Shown in pieces: positions 46,959 through 55,130 of a stretch of 64,000 nucleotides of DNA; the stretch's first letter is position 1, and each line of letters opens with the position of its first letter. The position numbers and the translations under genes were made by a program. Source of the stretch: Neobacillus niacini (lineage in GTDB: Bacteria > Bacillota > Bacilli > Bacillales > Cytobacillaceae); the NCBI RefSeq assembly GCF_019749295.1, contig NZ_JACWFG010000011.1, forward strand, positions 186,001 to 250,000, in the 5' to 3' direction. The notes under the pieces were generated by a model. That model saw only the letters and a program-made list of their open reading frames with translations, was not told the DNA's origin and ran no database searches.

Positions 46959-47921
46959 ATGAAGCCAAAAATAATAGTTTATAAAAAAGTGGATAGGAAA
47001 GTATTGGATTTTATTGCAGACACCTGTGAGGTTGTTTATTTTGAGAACATTGATTCAGAAACCTATCCCGTATTTCTTGAAGAACTGCAGGAGGCACAGG
47101 GTCTATTAGGATCGGGATTAAAAGTAGATAAAGAGTTACTGGATCAAGCACCACATTTGAAAATCGTCTGCAATATAGCTGTCGGATACGACAATCTTGA
47201 TTTGATCGCTTTAACAGAGAGGGGAATTATGGGGACTAATACTCCAGATGTTCTGAATGACACAGTAGCGGATACCATTATGGGATTGATACTTTCTACT
47301 GCTAGAAGAATACCAGAGTTAAATCAATGGGTTAAAACCGGTCAGTGGGAATCAGGTCTTGAAGAAAAGTGGTTTGGGGTCGATGTCCATCATAAAGTGT
47401 TAGGGATTATTGGTATGGGTGGCATTGGATCCTCTGTGGCTAAAAGAGCACATTTTGGATTTGATATGGAGATTTTATATCATAATCGTACCCGGAACAA
47501 AGATGCGGAAGAAAAATATGGGGCTACATACTGTTCAATGGAGGAATTATTAAAGAAGTCTGATTTTGTCTGCTTAATGACACCTTTAACCCCAGATACT
47601 GTAAATTTGATGGGGAAAAGAGAATTCGAATTTATGAAAGAGTCAGCGATTTTTATTAATGCTTCAAGAGGAAAAACTGTAGATGAAGATGCTTTGATTC
47701 AAGCGCTTCAAAAAGGCCAAATATATGGTGCAGGACTAGATGTTTTTATTCAGGAGCCAGTGAAAAAGGATAACCCGCTTCTTTCCATGAATAATGTTGT
47801 TACGCTGCCCCATATTGGCTCGGCCACCTATGAAACCCGATTTAAAATGGCCATGACAGCGGCAACTAATTTAGTGACTGGATTACAGGGGGAAATACCT
47901 CCAAACTTAATAAAAAAATAA
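46959..47921 (+). CDS. 2-hydroxyacid dehydrogenase (glyoxylate/hydroxypyruvate reductase type)
   Basis: 320 residues. It has the D-isomer-specific 2-hydroxyacid dehydrogenase fold with NAD(P) motif LGIIGMGGIGSSVA near residue 148, the catalytic Arg in NASRGKTVDED, and Glu/His in FIQEPV and LPHIGSAT. This matches GhrB or D-glycerate dehydrogenase enzymes such as B. subtilis YvcT. GGGGGG lies before ATG. The substrate (glyoxylate, hydroxypyruvate or gluconate-derived 2-keto acid) cannot be decided from sequence. Confidence 0.9.
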   Translation: MKPKIIVYKKVDRKVLDFIADTCEVVYFENIDSETYPVFLEELQEAQGLLGSGLKVDKELLDQAPHLKIVCNIAVGYDNLDLIALTERGIMGTNTPDVLNDTVADTIMGLILSTARRIPELNQWVKTGQWESGLEEKWFGVDVHHKVLGIIGMGGIGSSVAKRAHFGFDMEILYHNRTRNKDAEEKYGATYCSMEELLKKSDFVCLMTPLTPDTVNLMGKREFEFMKESAIFINASRGKTVDEDALIQALQKGQIYGAGLDVFIQEPVKKDNPLLSMNNVVTLPHIGSATYETRFKMAMTAATNLVTGLQGEIPPNLIKK

Positions 47922-47928
47922 GAAAGTT

Positions 47929-47962
47929 AACCTCGCCAAGTATTACTGGCGAGGTTGTTTTA
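47929..47962. terminator. Shared terminator between convergent genes
   Basis: AACCTCGCCA / TGGCGAGGTT perfect 10-bp stem followed by TGTTTTATT on the plus strand. The minus-strand gene's stop falls in the loop. Confidence 0.85.
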
Positions 47963-48731
47963 TTCTTGTGGTTTTATAAACATTCTTTAAAAGTTTATTA
48001 ATAAATAAGCTGCATTGTTCAGCGATTAACTCTTTATCGTTATCCATGCTAGCAACATGATAAGAATTATATAACGGAACCACTTCTTTTATTTCTGATT
48101 GGATAGATGACAAAATATAATTGGTGTTTTCAGGCGGAACGACGTGGTCCTCTTCTGAACGGAATGCCAGAACCGGGCAAGCAACTTCGAGAAGCTTATC
48201 CTTGGTTTCTGACATCAGAGCAAATAACTGATGAATGGATCGTACTGGTGCTTTTAAATAGGCAATTTCATGAACATTTTTGGCTTTTATATCTGGTTCC
48301 CCTTCTTGAACAAATCGGGGGATGTGTTTGTTCTTATACCTTTCCATCGGAGGAATGGAGTTAATTGCCGCATTTATTAACATGATTCCTTTAATATCTT
48401 TGTACTTTTGAGATAGATTAAGTGTTAAAGTACCTCCCATCGACTGTCCGATTACAAAGATATCTCGACAATATTGTTGTAAAAAATTGAAACCGTCCTC
48501 GATACTTTTAATCCAATCCTGATAACTGCACCTTTCCATATCCTCATAATGTGTACCATGACCACTTAATCTCACTCCATAGACTGTGAAACCTTCAGAT
48601 GCAAGATATTCACCTAAATAACTGACACTCTGAGGTGTTCCCACGAAACCATGCGAAATTAATATTCCAATTTCATTTCCTTTAAAGAAAAAAGATTCAG
48701 CTCCAGGTAAAACAGGGTATTGTTCAATCAT
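47943..48731 (-). CDS. Alpha/beta-hydrolase, carboxylesterase (Est30/YvaK-like)
   Basis: 262 residues. Nucleophile elbow GQSMGG near residue 95, oxyanion region SHGFVGTPQS near 30, Asp in FRSEEDHVVPPENT and His in YNSYHVASMD complete the triad. The layout matches Bacillus carboxylesterase Est30/YvaK, which hydrolyses short-chain esters in the cytoplasm. GGAGGGAG precedes the start on the minus strand. A minus-strand hairpin with a U-tract lies 42 bp upstream of the start, inside a likely 5' leader. Confidence 0.87.
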   Translation of the reverse strand: MIEQYPVLPGAESFFFKGNEIGILISHGFVGTPQSVSYLGEYLASEGFTVYGVRLSGHGTHYEDMERCSYQDWIKSIEDGFNFLQQYCRDIFVIGQSMGGTLTLNLSQKYKDIKGIMLINAAINSIPPMERYKNKHIPRFVQEGEPDIKAKNVHEIAYLKAPVRSIHQLFALMSETKDKLLEVACPVLAFRSEEDHVVPPENTNYILSSIQSEIKEVVPLYNSYHVASMDNDKELIAEQCSLFINKLLKNVYKTTRIKQPRQ

Positions 48732-48772
48732 TTGTAAAACTCCCTCCTTTGTCTTTAATAGAAGTAAGTATT

Positions 48773-48802
48773 AAAAAAACACCTCCTGATAATAGAGAGG
48801 TG
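48773..48802 (-). terminator. Minus-strand intrinsic terminator in the esterase leader (possible attenuator)
   Basis: On the minus strand, CACCTC and GAGGTG pair over an 11-nt loop and are followed by seven T residues. A minus-strand promoter candidate, TTGACA (48,872-48,867) and TATCTT (48,849-48,844) with a 17-bp spacer, would make a leader of about 65 nt before it. No upstream minus-strand ORF exists for it to terminate. Confidence 0.55.
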
Positions 48803-48911
48803 CCTTATGCTGTCAAATCGGCGTATTACTATTTAGTATCTTTAAGATATACCTATAATTCCGATGTGTCAAGTTGGTTTTATAATAAAGTCAAAAAATT
48901 TAAAAAAATCG

Positions 48912-49070
48912 TTGACAATGGCTATGTTACAAAGTATATTTTAGACTATAGTTTAATACCAAGTAAACAAGTGGGTAATGTAAGAAAAGGAATATTTGAA
49001 TAGTAAGCCTATTGGTCAACCAATGGCTCCTCTAAATTTTGCTAATGTGCAAAATAGAGGAGCTTTTTTT
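48912..49070 (+). ncRNA. Candidate small RNA or leader upstream of the FbpA-like gene
   Basis: TTGACA (48,912-48,917) and TATATT (48,935-48,940) are 17 bp apart. A strong terminator follows at 49,026-49,070: GGCTCCTCT-type stem with TAGAGGAGC, inner TTTTGC/GCAAAA pairing and seven T. The product would be about 125 nt. It contains the palindrome ATTGGTCAACCAAT and a CU-rich CTCCTCT. A weak open frame of 84 codons crosses this stretch but looks spurious. Confidence 0.4.
49026..49070 (+). terminator. Strong intrinsic terminator before the FbpA-like gene
   Basis: A 9-bp outer stem (GCTCCTCTA / TAGAGGAGC) plus a 6-bp inner stem (TTTTGC / GCAAAA) with an AA bulge, then TTTTTTT. Confidence 0.92.
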
Positions 49071-49107
49071 ATTCCTTTTTTAAGCAAATCATAAAGGAGA
49101 GTTGAAA

Positions 49108-49323
49108 ATGGGAAAAATTCTTCGAAAAGCAGTGGAAAGTAGACGTTTGGAATTGATTAACAAACTCATTGCTTTTGGTGTGTATAAAAAAGAGGAACAA
49201 CATCTATTTGAACTATCTCTAACAGATCTAGAAAATGAATTTATGAAATTTATTGGGGATCAACATCCTCATAGCGAAATAGAATCCATACATTGGGTTA
49301 ATAAAATTAATGACTTAAGTTGA
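49108..49323 (+). CDS. Small FbpA-like protein (Fur-regulated basic protein family)
   Basis: 71 residues from ATG 49,108, preceded by AAAGGAGAG. The N-terminal pattern LRKAVESRRLELINKLIAFGVYKKEEQHLFELSLTDLENEF (shown in pieces) matches the FbpA family: a basic helix, then VYKK and an acidic helix. In B. subtilis, Fbp proteins assist the iron-sparing small RNA FsrA. No clear Fur box was seen upstream, and the acidic C terminus is longer than usual. Assignment is by memory of the family pattern. Confidence 0.6.
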   Translation: MGKILRKAVESRRLELINKLIAFGVYKKEEQHLFELSLTDLENEFMKFIGDQHPHSEIESIHWVNKINDLS

Positions 49324-49325
49324 CC

Positions 49326-49359
49326 AGCTGCTCATAAAGATGAGCAGCTTCTTTTTTTG
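49326..49359 (+). terminator. Intrinsic terminator after the FbpA-like gene
   Basis: AGCTGCTCAT / ATGAGCAGCT perfect 10-bp stem with a 4-nt loop, then TCTTTTTTT. Confidence 0.93.
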
Positions 49360-49430
49360 GGGAATTCTAATCCACAGATAAGCAAACACTAGAATTTATA
49401 TGAATGAAGTTAATTTTTGGAGGTAAGGGT

Positions 49431-50642
49431 ATGAGTCGACTAGACAGGCTCAAAATGGGGAAAGTGGAAACTAAACATTTTCAACAGTTTAATGAGTTAT
49501 TACGATATGTTTTTCAAGTAACCAAGAAGGATTTACAAATGGTTGGGTGGGAAGAACGTGAAATAGCACTAGCTAAAAAGCCGGTTTTGGACCAGGCGGA
49601 TGTTTTAGGCTGGTTTGATGGTGAAAAACTTGTATCGCAACTCGCCGTTTATCCTTTTCAAGTAAATATATTTGGGAAATCATTCGAAATGGGAGGGCTG
49701 ACAGGCGTAGGCACCTATCCAGAATATGCAAATATGGGTCTTATGTATAAGTTGATGAGGCAGGCGTTAGCAGAAATGCAGCAGCGAAAACAATCTATAT
49801 CATATTTATTTCCCTATTCCATTCCATATTATCGACGCAGAGGATGGGAGATTATTTCGGATAAGATGACTTTTGAAGTAAAAGATGTTCAATTACCAAA
49901 GATCAAGAAAGTTCCTGGCTATGTGGAAAGATTAAATATTGAACATCCTGACATAAGACAAGTATACAAGCTCTTTTCTAGTGAAATGCATGCTGCAATG
50001 CTTCGAAATGACTTAGCGTGGGATGAGTATTGGAGATGGGATGTAGATGAATTAACAGCAGCGGTTTATTATGACAGTTCACACAAGCCTCAAGGGTATC
50101 TATTGTACTGGATATATGAGGACGTTCTTCATATAAAAGAGATGATTTATATGAATCAAGAAGCCAGGATTGGACTATGGAATTTTATTGGTGCCCACTT
50201 TTCAATGGTATCAAAGGTTGTAGGTAACATTTTCATGAATGAACCATTAGCCTTTTGGCTGGAGGATGGAGATATTAAAGAAACAATCTCTCCCTATTTT
50301 ATGGCTCGTATTGTTTGTGTTAAACAGTTTATTGAACAATATCCTTTTAGAGCAATAGGTTCAGATATACAGTTAACATTTATACTAGAAGATCCAATGC
50401 TCGAGTGGAATCAAGGAACATTCACATTATATGTAAACGGTGATGGTCAAGGGGAATTAGTTCGTAGTAATGATGTACCAACAATTTCTCTCGACATACA
50501 GACACTGACAACGATGTTACTAAGCTATAAGAGACCATCTTACTTGGCCGCCATTTCCCGATTAAAGGGGAATGCTCAGGATTTCGAAATTTTAGAGAAT
50601 ATCATTGAAAGGCAAACCCCTTACTTTTCGGATTACTATTAA
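49431..50642 (+). CDS. Eis-type GNAT acetyltransferase with SCP2-like C-terminal domain
   Basis: 403 residues from ATG 49,431, picked for GGAGGTAAG 8 nt upstream; an earlier in-frame ATG at 49,404 has none. The N-terminal GNAT domain has the acetyl-CoA-binding stretch GVGTYPEYANMGLMYKLM near residue 97. A second GNAT-like domain follows, and the last 110 residues have the sterol-carrier-like fold (FTLYVNGDGQG). This is the layout of Eis and related bacterial acetyltransferases. The acceptor is unknown. Confidence 0.85.
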   Translation: MSRLDRLKMGKVETKHFQQFNELLRYVFQVTKKDLQMVGWEEREIALAKKPVLDQADVLGWFDGEKLVSQLAVYPFQVNIFGKSFEMGGLTGVGTYPEYANMGLMYKLMRQALAEMQQRKQSISYLFPYSIPYYRRRGWEIISDKMTFEVKDVQLPKIKKVPGYVERLNIEHPDIRQVYKLFSSEMHAAMLRNDLAWDEYWRWDVDELTAAVYYDSSHKPQGYLLYWIYEDVLHIKEMIYMNQEARIGLWNFIGAHFSMVSKVVGNIFMNEPLAFWLEDGDIKETISPYFMARIVCVKQFIEQYPFRAIGSDIQLTFILEDPMLEWNQGTFTLYVNGDGQGELVRSNDVPTISLDIQTLTTMLLSYKRPSYLAAISRLKGNAQDFEILENIIERQTPYFSDYY

Positions 50643-50663
50643 TAATAAAATTACTAGGAGTAC

Positions 50664-51360
50664 TTGCCTGTGGAACAGTATGAATCTTTCGAAAGTGACA
50701 AAAAAATATGTATGCATTTTGAGGATGACAGGGAAAGATTTGAAGGTGCCGTAGTACCTCCAATCTTTCATAATACCTTATTTACCTATCCAACATTTGA
50801 TATTTTAGCGGATGCCCTTCAAAGTGAACACTCCTTTTATGTTTACGGAAGAGGGACAAATCCAACAGTTGAAATTGTCGAGAAGAAGATAGCCGCACTT
50901 GAACGTGGTGAAGCCTGTAAATGCTTTTCATCCGGTATGGCTGCAGTAAGTGCTTCAATTATTAATAGCGTAAAAAGTGGAGAGCATGTCCTATGTGTTA
51001 GTAATTTATATTACTCTACAATTGAGCTTTTAAAGTACTTAGGAAAGTTCAATATCAGTCATTCTGTTATTTATTCCACCAAGATAGAAGAGATTAAAGA
51101 AGCGATACAACCTAATACCAAATTGATTTACCTAGAAAGCCCTACAGATTTAACTTTCCGAGTTGTTAATCTTGATGAGTTAGCGAAATTAGCGAAAACA
51201 CTGGGAATCCGAACTGTTATAGATAACACATGGGCAACACCTATCTAACGAGGATAAACTTGTAAAGGAACACATTAGTCCAGGTACTATTCGACTGGCA
51301 GTTGGCCTTGAAAATGCAAATGCATTAATTGATGATTTGAAGCAGGCATTAGAGGAATAG
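50664..51360 (+). pseudogene. Cystathionine gamma-lyase/synthase-type gene with internal deletion
   Basis: Codons from TTG 50,664 encode the N-terminal 194 residues of a Cys/Met-metabolism PLP enzyme (YGRGTNPTVEIVEKKIAALE, then CFSSGMAAVSA and YLESPTD, DNTWATP), ending at TAA 51,246. From 51,247 another frame encodes the family's C terminus (KEHISPGTIRLAVGLENANAL) to TAG 51,360. The middle, about 150-170 residues with the PLP-binding Lys, is missing, and the junction shifts frame. The gene cannot make an active enzyme. An AGGAG before the start is still intact. Confidence 0.9.
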
Positions 51361-51368
51361 GAGATGTG

Positions 51369-51566
51369 ATGGTGATGGAAGGTAATGAAAAAGAACCTCA
51401 ATTTCAAAGTGGGCAGAATGTTAAGAAGGCCGAAAAAGGATTTTATGGACTTGATCCGGAAATGAGTTTGCTCTCGGTTCATTTTGCTACGACTGAGAAT
51501 CCTTATTTGAATGAACATTACCAAGAGGACACAAAAGAAAATGAACACAATCAAGAGGAAGAGTAA
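51369..51566 (+). CDS. Small acidic hypothetical protein
   Basis: 65 residues, very acidic and Asn/Glu-rich at the C terminus (HYQEDTKENEHNQEEE). AGGAG lies about 5 nt before ATG 51,369; other nearby GTG and ATG codons are possible starts. No family is recognised. It ends just before a good terminator and follows the cystathionine pseudogene by 8 bp, so it may have shared its transcript. Confidence 0.5.
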   Translation: MVMEGNEKEPQFQSGQNVKKAEKGFYGLDPEMSLLSVHFATTENPYLNEHYQEDTKENEHNQEEE

Positions 51567-51597
51567 AAAATGGCTGAAAACTTTCAGCCATTTTTTT
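51565..51597 (+). terminator. Intrinsic terminator
   Basis: TGGCTGAAA / TTTCAGCCA stem with a short loop and seven T residues, flanked by an A-run on the left. Confidence 0.92.
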
Positions 51598-51621
51598 GAT
51601 TAGAAATATGTAGGTAAAGAT

Positions 51622-51894
51622 TTAAGACTTTACACCAATAAAAATAAAACATACACCTATGAATATCCATACTATTTTAACAAAAGAAATATCCCCTATG
51701 ATCCCAAAGAGGCCAATTGTAGTGGTTAAAATTAAGATAACAGGTCCAACGATGGCAAGTGAGCTGTTCACCATGAGTGCTTTTTCGATGGTGTTAAAAC
51801 GTATCATCAAATAAGCTGCAAATATTTCGATACATCCAGATAAAATCCTTAATGATGCCATTCCTAATACTGCTTTTTCAATAAGATTAAACAT
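51622..51894 (-). CDS. YqhV-like small membrane protein (DUF2619)
   Basis: 90 residues with three hydrophobic segments. EKAVLGMASLRILSGCIEIFA followed by EKALMVNSSLAIVGPVILILTTTIGL matches the YqhV family of spore-forming Bacillaceae in my recollection. GGAGGAG precedes the start on the minus strand. The function of the family is unknown; B. subtilis yqhV lies near sporulation genes, but here it is isolated. Confidence 0.78.
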   Translation of the reverse strand: MFNLIEKAVLGMASLRILSGCIEIFAAYLMIRFNTIEKALMVNSSLAIVGPVILILTTTIGLFGIIGDISFVKIVWIFIGVCFIFIGVKS

Positions 51895-52031
51895 GGTCTC
51901 CTCCTAGAATTTTACTATTATTTCAACAGTATATGTTCCTGCACCAAATTGAAGGACAAGTTTTTTCGAATAAGCGGGGATAGCGGGGGGAAACTAACTG
52001 AGTAATAGTTCAATATTTAGGAGGTAATAGA

Positions 52032-52889
52032 TTGTATTTCTATAGAGAAGATTTAATTAATTTGATTGTTCCAGATAAACCGGATCCAGCCGCAGCAAAA
52101 GTCCTTCAGGAAACATTGGGCGGCAGATTTGGTGAAATGCGTACGATGATGCAATTCTTCTTTCAAAGCTCAAACTTCAGAGGTAATCAAAAGCAATACC
52201 GTGATTTAATCAGAGGGATTTTCCTTGAGGAAATCAGCCATGTGGAACTCGTTCAAACTACCATCAATCAACTCCTGAATGGGTCGGGAGAAGAGGCAGT
52301 TGGGGCAGGGGGAACAATGGGCGCTCCTCTAGAAGAAGCAGTAAAAGAATATGCAAACCCGCATCACTACATAATGGGTGCTCAAAGTTCACTTCCAGTA
52401 GATGCTGCAGGAAACCCTTGGAATGGAAACTATGTATACAGCCATGGAAACCTAATTAGTGATTTATTGGATAATGTCGTATTAGAATCAACAGGTGTCC
52501 TGCAAAAAACTCGGATTTATGAAATGAGCTCAAATAAAACCTTTAGAGAAACGTTAGCTTTCCTAATTGTCCGCGATAATGCACACCAAAATGCATTTGC
52601 TAAAGCACTGGAAACGTTAGGTGTGGATTGGGGAAAAATCTTCCCAGTTCCAAACTATGACATAAATAAGTATCCTGAGTGCCGTAAATATGTAGAAATG
52701 GGCTTCCATAATGCTCAATTTAATTTCCGATTAGATGAAACGCTTATTGGTACGATATTCCAAGGTGAATCACCGAGCAGAGACTCTGGTACCTTGCAGG
52801 TAGTACCACCGCCACAAGGTTATCCAGTTCCAGTCATGCCTGAAATGCCAAATGAACATAGCCCTGGTATCAGTGATTTAAATCGATAA
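52032..52889 (+). CDS. Manganese catalase
   Basis: 285 residues starting at TTG after GGAGG. The four-helix bundle carries Glu/His metal ligands around EEISHVELVQTTIN near residue 72 and LDNVVLESTGVLQKTRIYEM with DNAHQNAFAKAL near 190. The C-terminal Pro-rich tail is typical of the YdbD/KatN group. It decomposes hydrogen peroxide in the cytoplasm or spore coat. Monocistronic with its own terminator. Confidence 0.93.
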   Translation: MYFYREDLINLIVPDKPDPAAAKVLQETLGGRFGEMRTMMQFFFQSSNFRGNQKQYRDLIRGIFLEEISHVELVQTTINQLLNGSGEEAVGAGGTMGAPLEEAVKEYANPHHYIMGAQSSLPVDAAGNPWNGNYVYSHGNLISDLLDNVVLESTGVLQKTRIYEMSSNKTFRETLAFLIVRDNAHQNAFAKALETLGVDWGKIFPVPNYDINKYPECRKYVEMGFHNAQFNFRLDETLIGTIFQGESPSRDSGTLQVVPPPQGYPVPVMPEMPNEHSPGISDLNR

Positions 52890-52892
52890 TGT

Positions 52893-52930
52893 AAAAAAGG
52901 ATGAAGCACATAGTGTGTTCATCCTTTTTT
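52893..52930. terminator. Bidirectional terminator after Mn-catalase
   Basis: AAAAAAGGATGAA / TTCATCCTTTTTT stem with inner CACA/TGTG pairing, serving both this gene and the convergent DUF3231 gene. Confidence 0.92.
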
Positions 52931-52947
52931 GTCACTTTTTTAATTAA

Positions 52948-53460
52948 CTAACAATCTCCATGTTTATTTAGATGTAATGGAGGAGGTATCAGCCAGCCTT
53001 TTTCCTTATTTAAACGAAGAACTTTTGCACCTAGTGCTGCTTTTTGTGTATGGACCTGTCCATACATCATAGCTACATCTTCCCTAATTGATTTACCGAT
53101 AATTTGACTGCATAAGACGAGCCCGGCAGCAATATCTGCAGAAAGTCCCGCTGCAATTGCCTGGTCAGGGATTCTAGCTCCTACAGGTATATCCTCTAGA
53201 CATGCCTCAGGAGGCTCTGGCTGAGCCGGTGGCAAGCCAATGCCATTTTCTTTTAATAATTCTTCTAATTGCCTCTTTTCCTGTTGGCAAATCTCCACTG
53301 CTTCCACTAACAGCTTTCTCAAGTCTTCATCACCTGCATGATTCAGCATGGTTTTATATCCCGCAATCATGCCATTTCCTGCTAGTAATGATGACCATAA
53401 ATCAAATACTTCACCGTAATGTAAAGGCTCTTCTTTAGGGTTGCCACTTAATATTCCCAT
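52948..53460 (-). CDS. DUF3231 family protein
   Basis: About 170 residues from the ATG at 53,460, chosen because AAGGAGGG lies directly before it on the minus strand. It matches one DUF3231 unit: MGILSGNPKEEPLHYGEVF, the helical region with EICQQEKRQLEELLKENGI, then Pro-rich DIPVGARIPD. The fold is ferritin-like four-helical. Function is unknown; members are common in spore formers. Its position tail to tail with Mn-catalase may be coincidence. Confidence 0.8.
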   Translation of the reverse strand: MGILSGNPKEEPLHYGEVFDLWSSLLAGNGMIAGYKTMLNHAGDEDLRKLLVEAVEICQQEKRQLEELLKENGIGLPPAQPEPPEACLEDIPVGARIPDQAIAAGLSADIAAGLVLCSQIIGKSIREDVAMMYGQVHTQKAALGAKVLRLNKEKGWLIPPPLHLNKHGDC

Positions 53461-53667
53461 CGTTGCCCTCCTTAGCGTGTATGAAAATTTCTTCATTATC
53501 AGTGCCGCCTTTCTTTGAGCACATCTTTAGGGTTACCCATTTCAAACCCTCTCATTAATTTTTTACATCTCTCCATGTTTCATACTCATGTTTGTTGTTT
53601 TTTGGTTATTTTAATCTTACATGATTAACGCGCATTTCAAGGATACTAACATAGTAGGAGGGTGAAC

Positions 53668-55071
53668 ATGGATTATTTTACTTGTACATCAGGAGTGGGC
53701 GGAAAATCAAAAGGGGAGAATAAAGGTCAGTTAAAATGGTGGCAATTATCTTTAATTGGAATTGGCTGTACGATTGGGACAGGTTATTTCCTTGGTTCTG
53801 GTATTGGGATTAAGATTACAGGGCCGTCAATGGTCTTTTCATTTATACTTGCGGCAATAGGAACTTATATTGTCTTTCACTTTCTCGCGAAAATGACGTC
53901 AGAAGATCCTCAGGAAGGATCATTTTGTTATTATGCAGGAAAAGCATTTGGACGCTGGGCTGGATTTAGCTGCGGCTGGAATTATTGGAGTTCCAAGATA
54001 TTGATTATGGGAAGTCAATTAACTGCGCTATCCATTCTGTCCCGATTTTGGTTTCCAAAGATCCCTCTATGGATGTTTGCTGCTGGCTATGCGATTTTAG
54101 CTATTTGTGTAGTTCTATTAGGAAGTAAAGGATTTAATAAAGTTGAGAATATCCTTGCGATTGCAAAGACTGCAGCTATTTTAATGTTTATTATACTAGC
54201 CTGTGCTGCATTGATTGGGTGGATTCATGGCAGTCCAAACAATCAACCGGGTATTCCCAAGACAATTCATTCAATTTTTCCTGAAGGATACACAGCATTT
54301 TGGTCTTCCCTCATATACGCTTTTTATGCGTACGGTGGAATTGAGACAATAGGGCTTCTATCCATGCAGCTTAAGAACAAAGAAGATGCACCCAAATCAG
54401 GAAAGGTAATGTTAATCGTTCTCACAATCATTTATGTTATTTCAATTATTTTGGCAATTAGCATGGTGTCCTATCAAGCCATAAACCAAAAGGAAAGTCC
54501 ATTTGTTACAGCAATGTCTGCGTATAATCTGGCCTTTTTTCCACATGTATTTAATGGAGCAATCATTATTGCCGGATTTTCAACAATGACTGCTTCATTA
54601 TTTGCTGTAACCAATTTACTAGTCACATTGGCCAAGGATGGAGATGCTCCAAAGCTTTTTGGAAAAGAAATAAAAAAACTTAAGAATCTCCCATTGCCAT
54701 CTTTAGGATTGGCAACATTAGGTTTATTGGGTTCTATCATTACGGCGTTGCTCCTTCCAGGAAAAATTTATGGATACATTACGACGGCAGCTGGAATATT
54801 ACAAATGTATAATTGGGCATTTATTATTATTTCAGCGTTAAAAATACTTGAAATAAAAATGGGTGATAAAGTATTGTCAACCATTGGCTTACTTCTATTA
54901 TTATCGGCTGTCACAGGCACCATCTTTGAAAAGAGTATCCGATTTGGATTTTTTATAAGTATATTACTTGCAGCTATAATTGGTATCGTCACGTTGATTA
55001 TGAATAGGGTTTGGAAAAAGTCAAAACAGAAAAAGGGAAATACTGCTAGTTTAAAGGGGATTTTAGAATAG
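53668..55071 (+). CDS. Amino acid permease (APC family)
   Basis: About 467 residues from ATG 53,668 with TAGGAGGG upstream. Twelve membrane segments; the first holds the APC motif IGIGCTIGTGYFLGSG, and helix 6 the region AFYAYGGIETIGLLS. It imports an amino acid with protons or sodium; the substrate is not predictable. The start GTG at 53,662 overlaps the ribosome binding site and is less likely. Confidence 0.9.
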   Translation: MDYFTCTSGVGGKSKGENKGQLKWWQLSLIGIGCTIGTGYFLGSGIGIKITGPSMVFSFILAAIGTYIVFHFLAKMTSEDPQEGSFCYYAGKAFGRWAGFSCGWNYWSSKILIMGSQLTALSILSRFWFPKIPLWMFAAGYAILAICVVLLGSKGFNKVENILAIAKTAAILMFIILACAALIGWIHGSPNNQPGIPKTIHSIFPEGYTAFWSSLIYAFYAYGGIETIGLLSMQLKNKEDAPKSGKVMLIVLTIIYVISIILAISMVSYQAINQKESPFVTAMSAYNLAFFPHVFNGAIIIAGFSTMTASLFAVTNLLVTLAKDGDAPKLFGKEIKKLKNLPLPSLGLATLGLLGSIITALLLPGKIYGYITTAAGILQMYNWAFIIISALKILEIKMGDKVLSTIGLLLLLSAVTGTIFEKSIRFGFFISILLAAIIGIVTLIMNRVWKKSKQKKGNTASLKGILE

Positions 55072-55130
55072 TGATTCTTTAGAAGAATAGCCGGCTGTTA
55101 AGAGATTCGGCTATTCTTCGTAAAAAAATC

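Noticed and set aside
48749..49003. 84-codon open frame on the plus strand
   Set aside because: It starts with TTG on the complement of the esterase's ribosome binding site, has Lys/Tyr-rich low-information composition, and overlaps promoter and terminator elements on both strands. A non-coding interpretation fits better.
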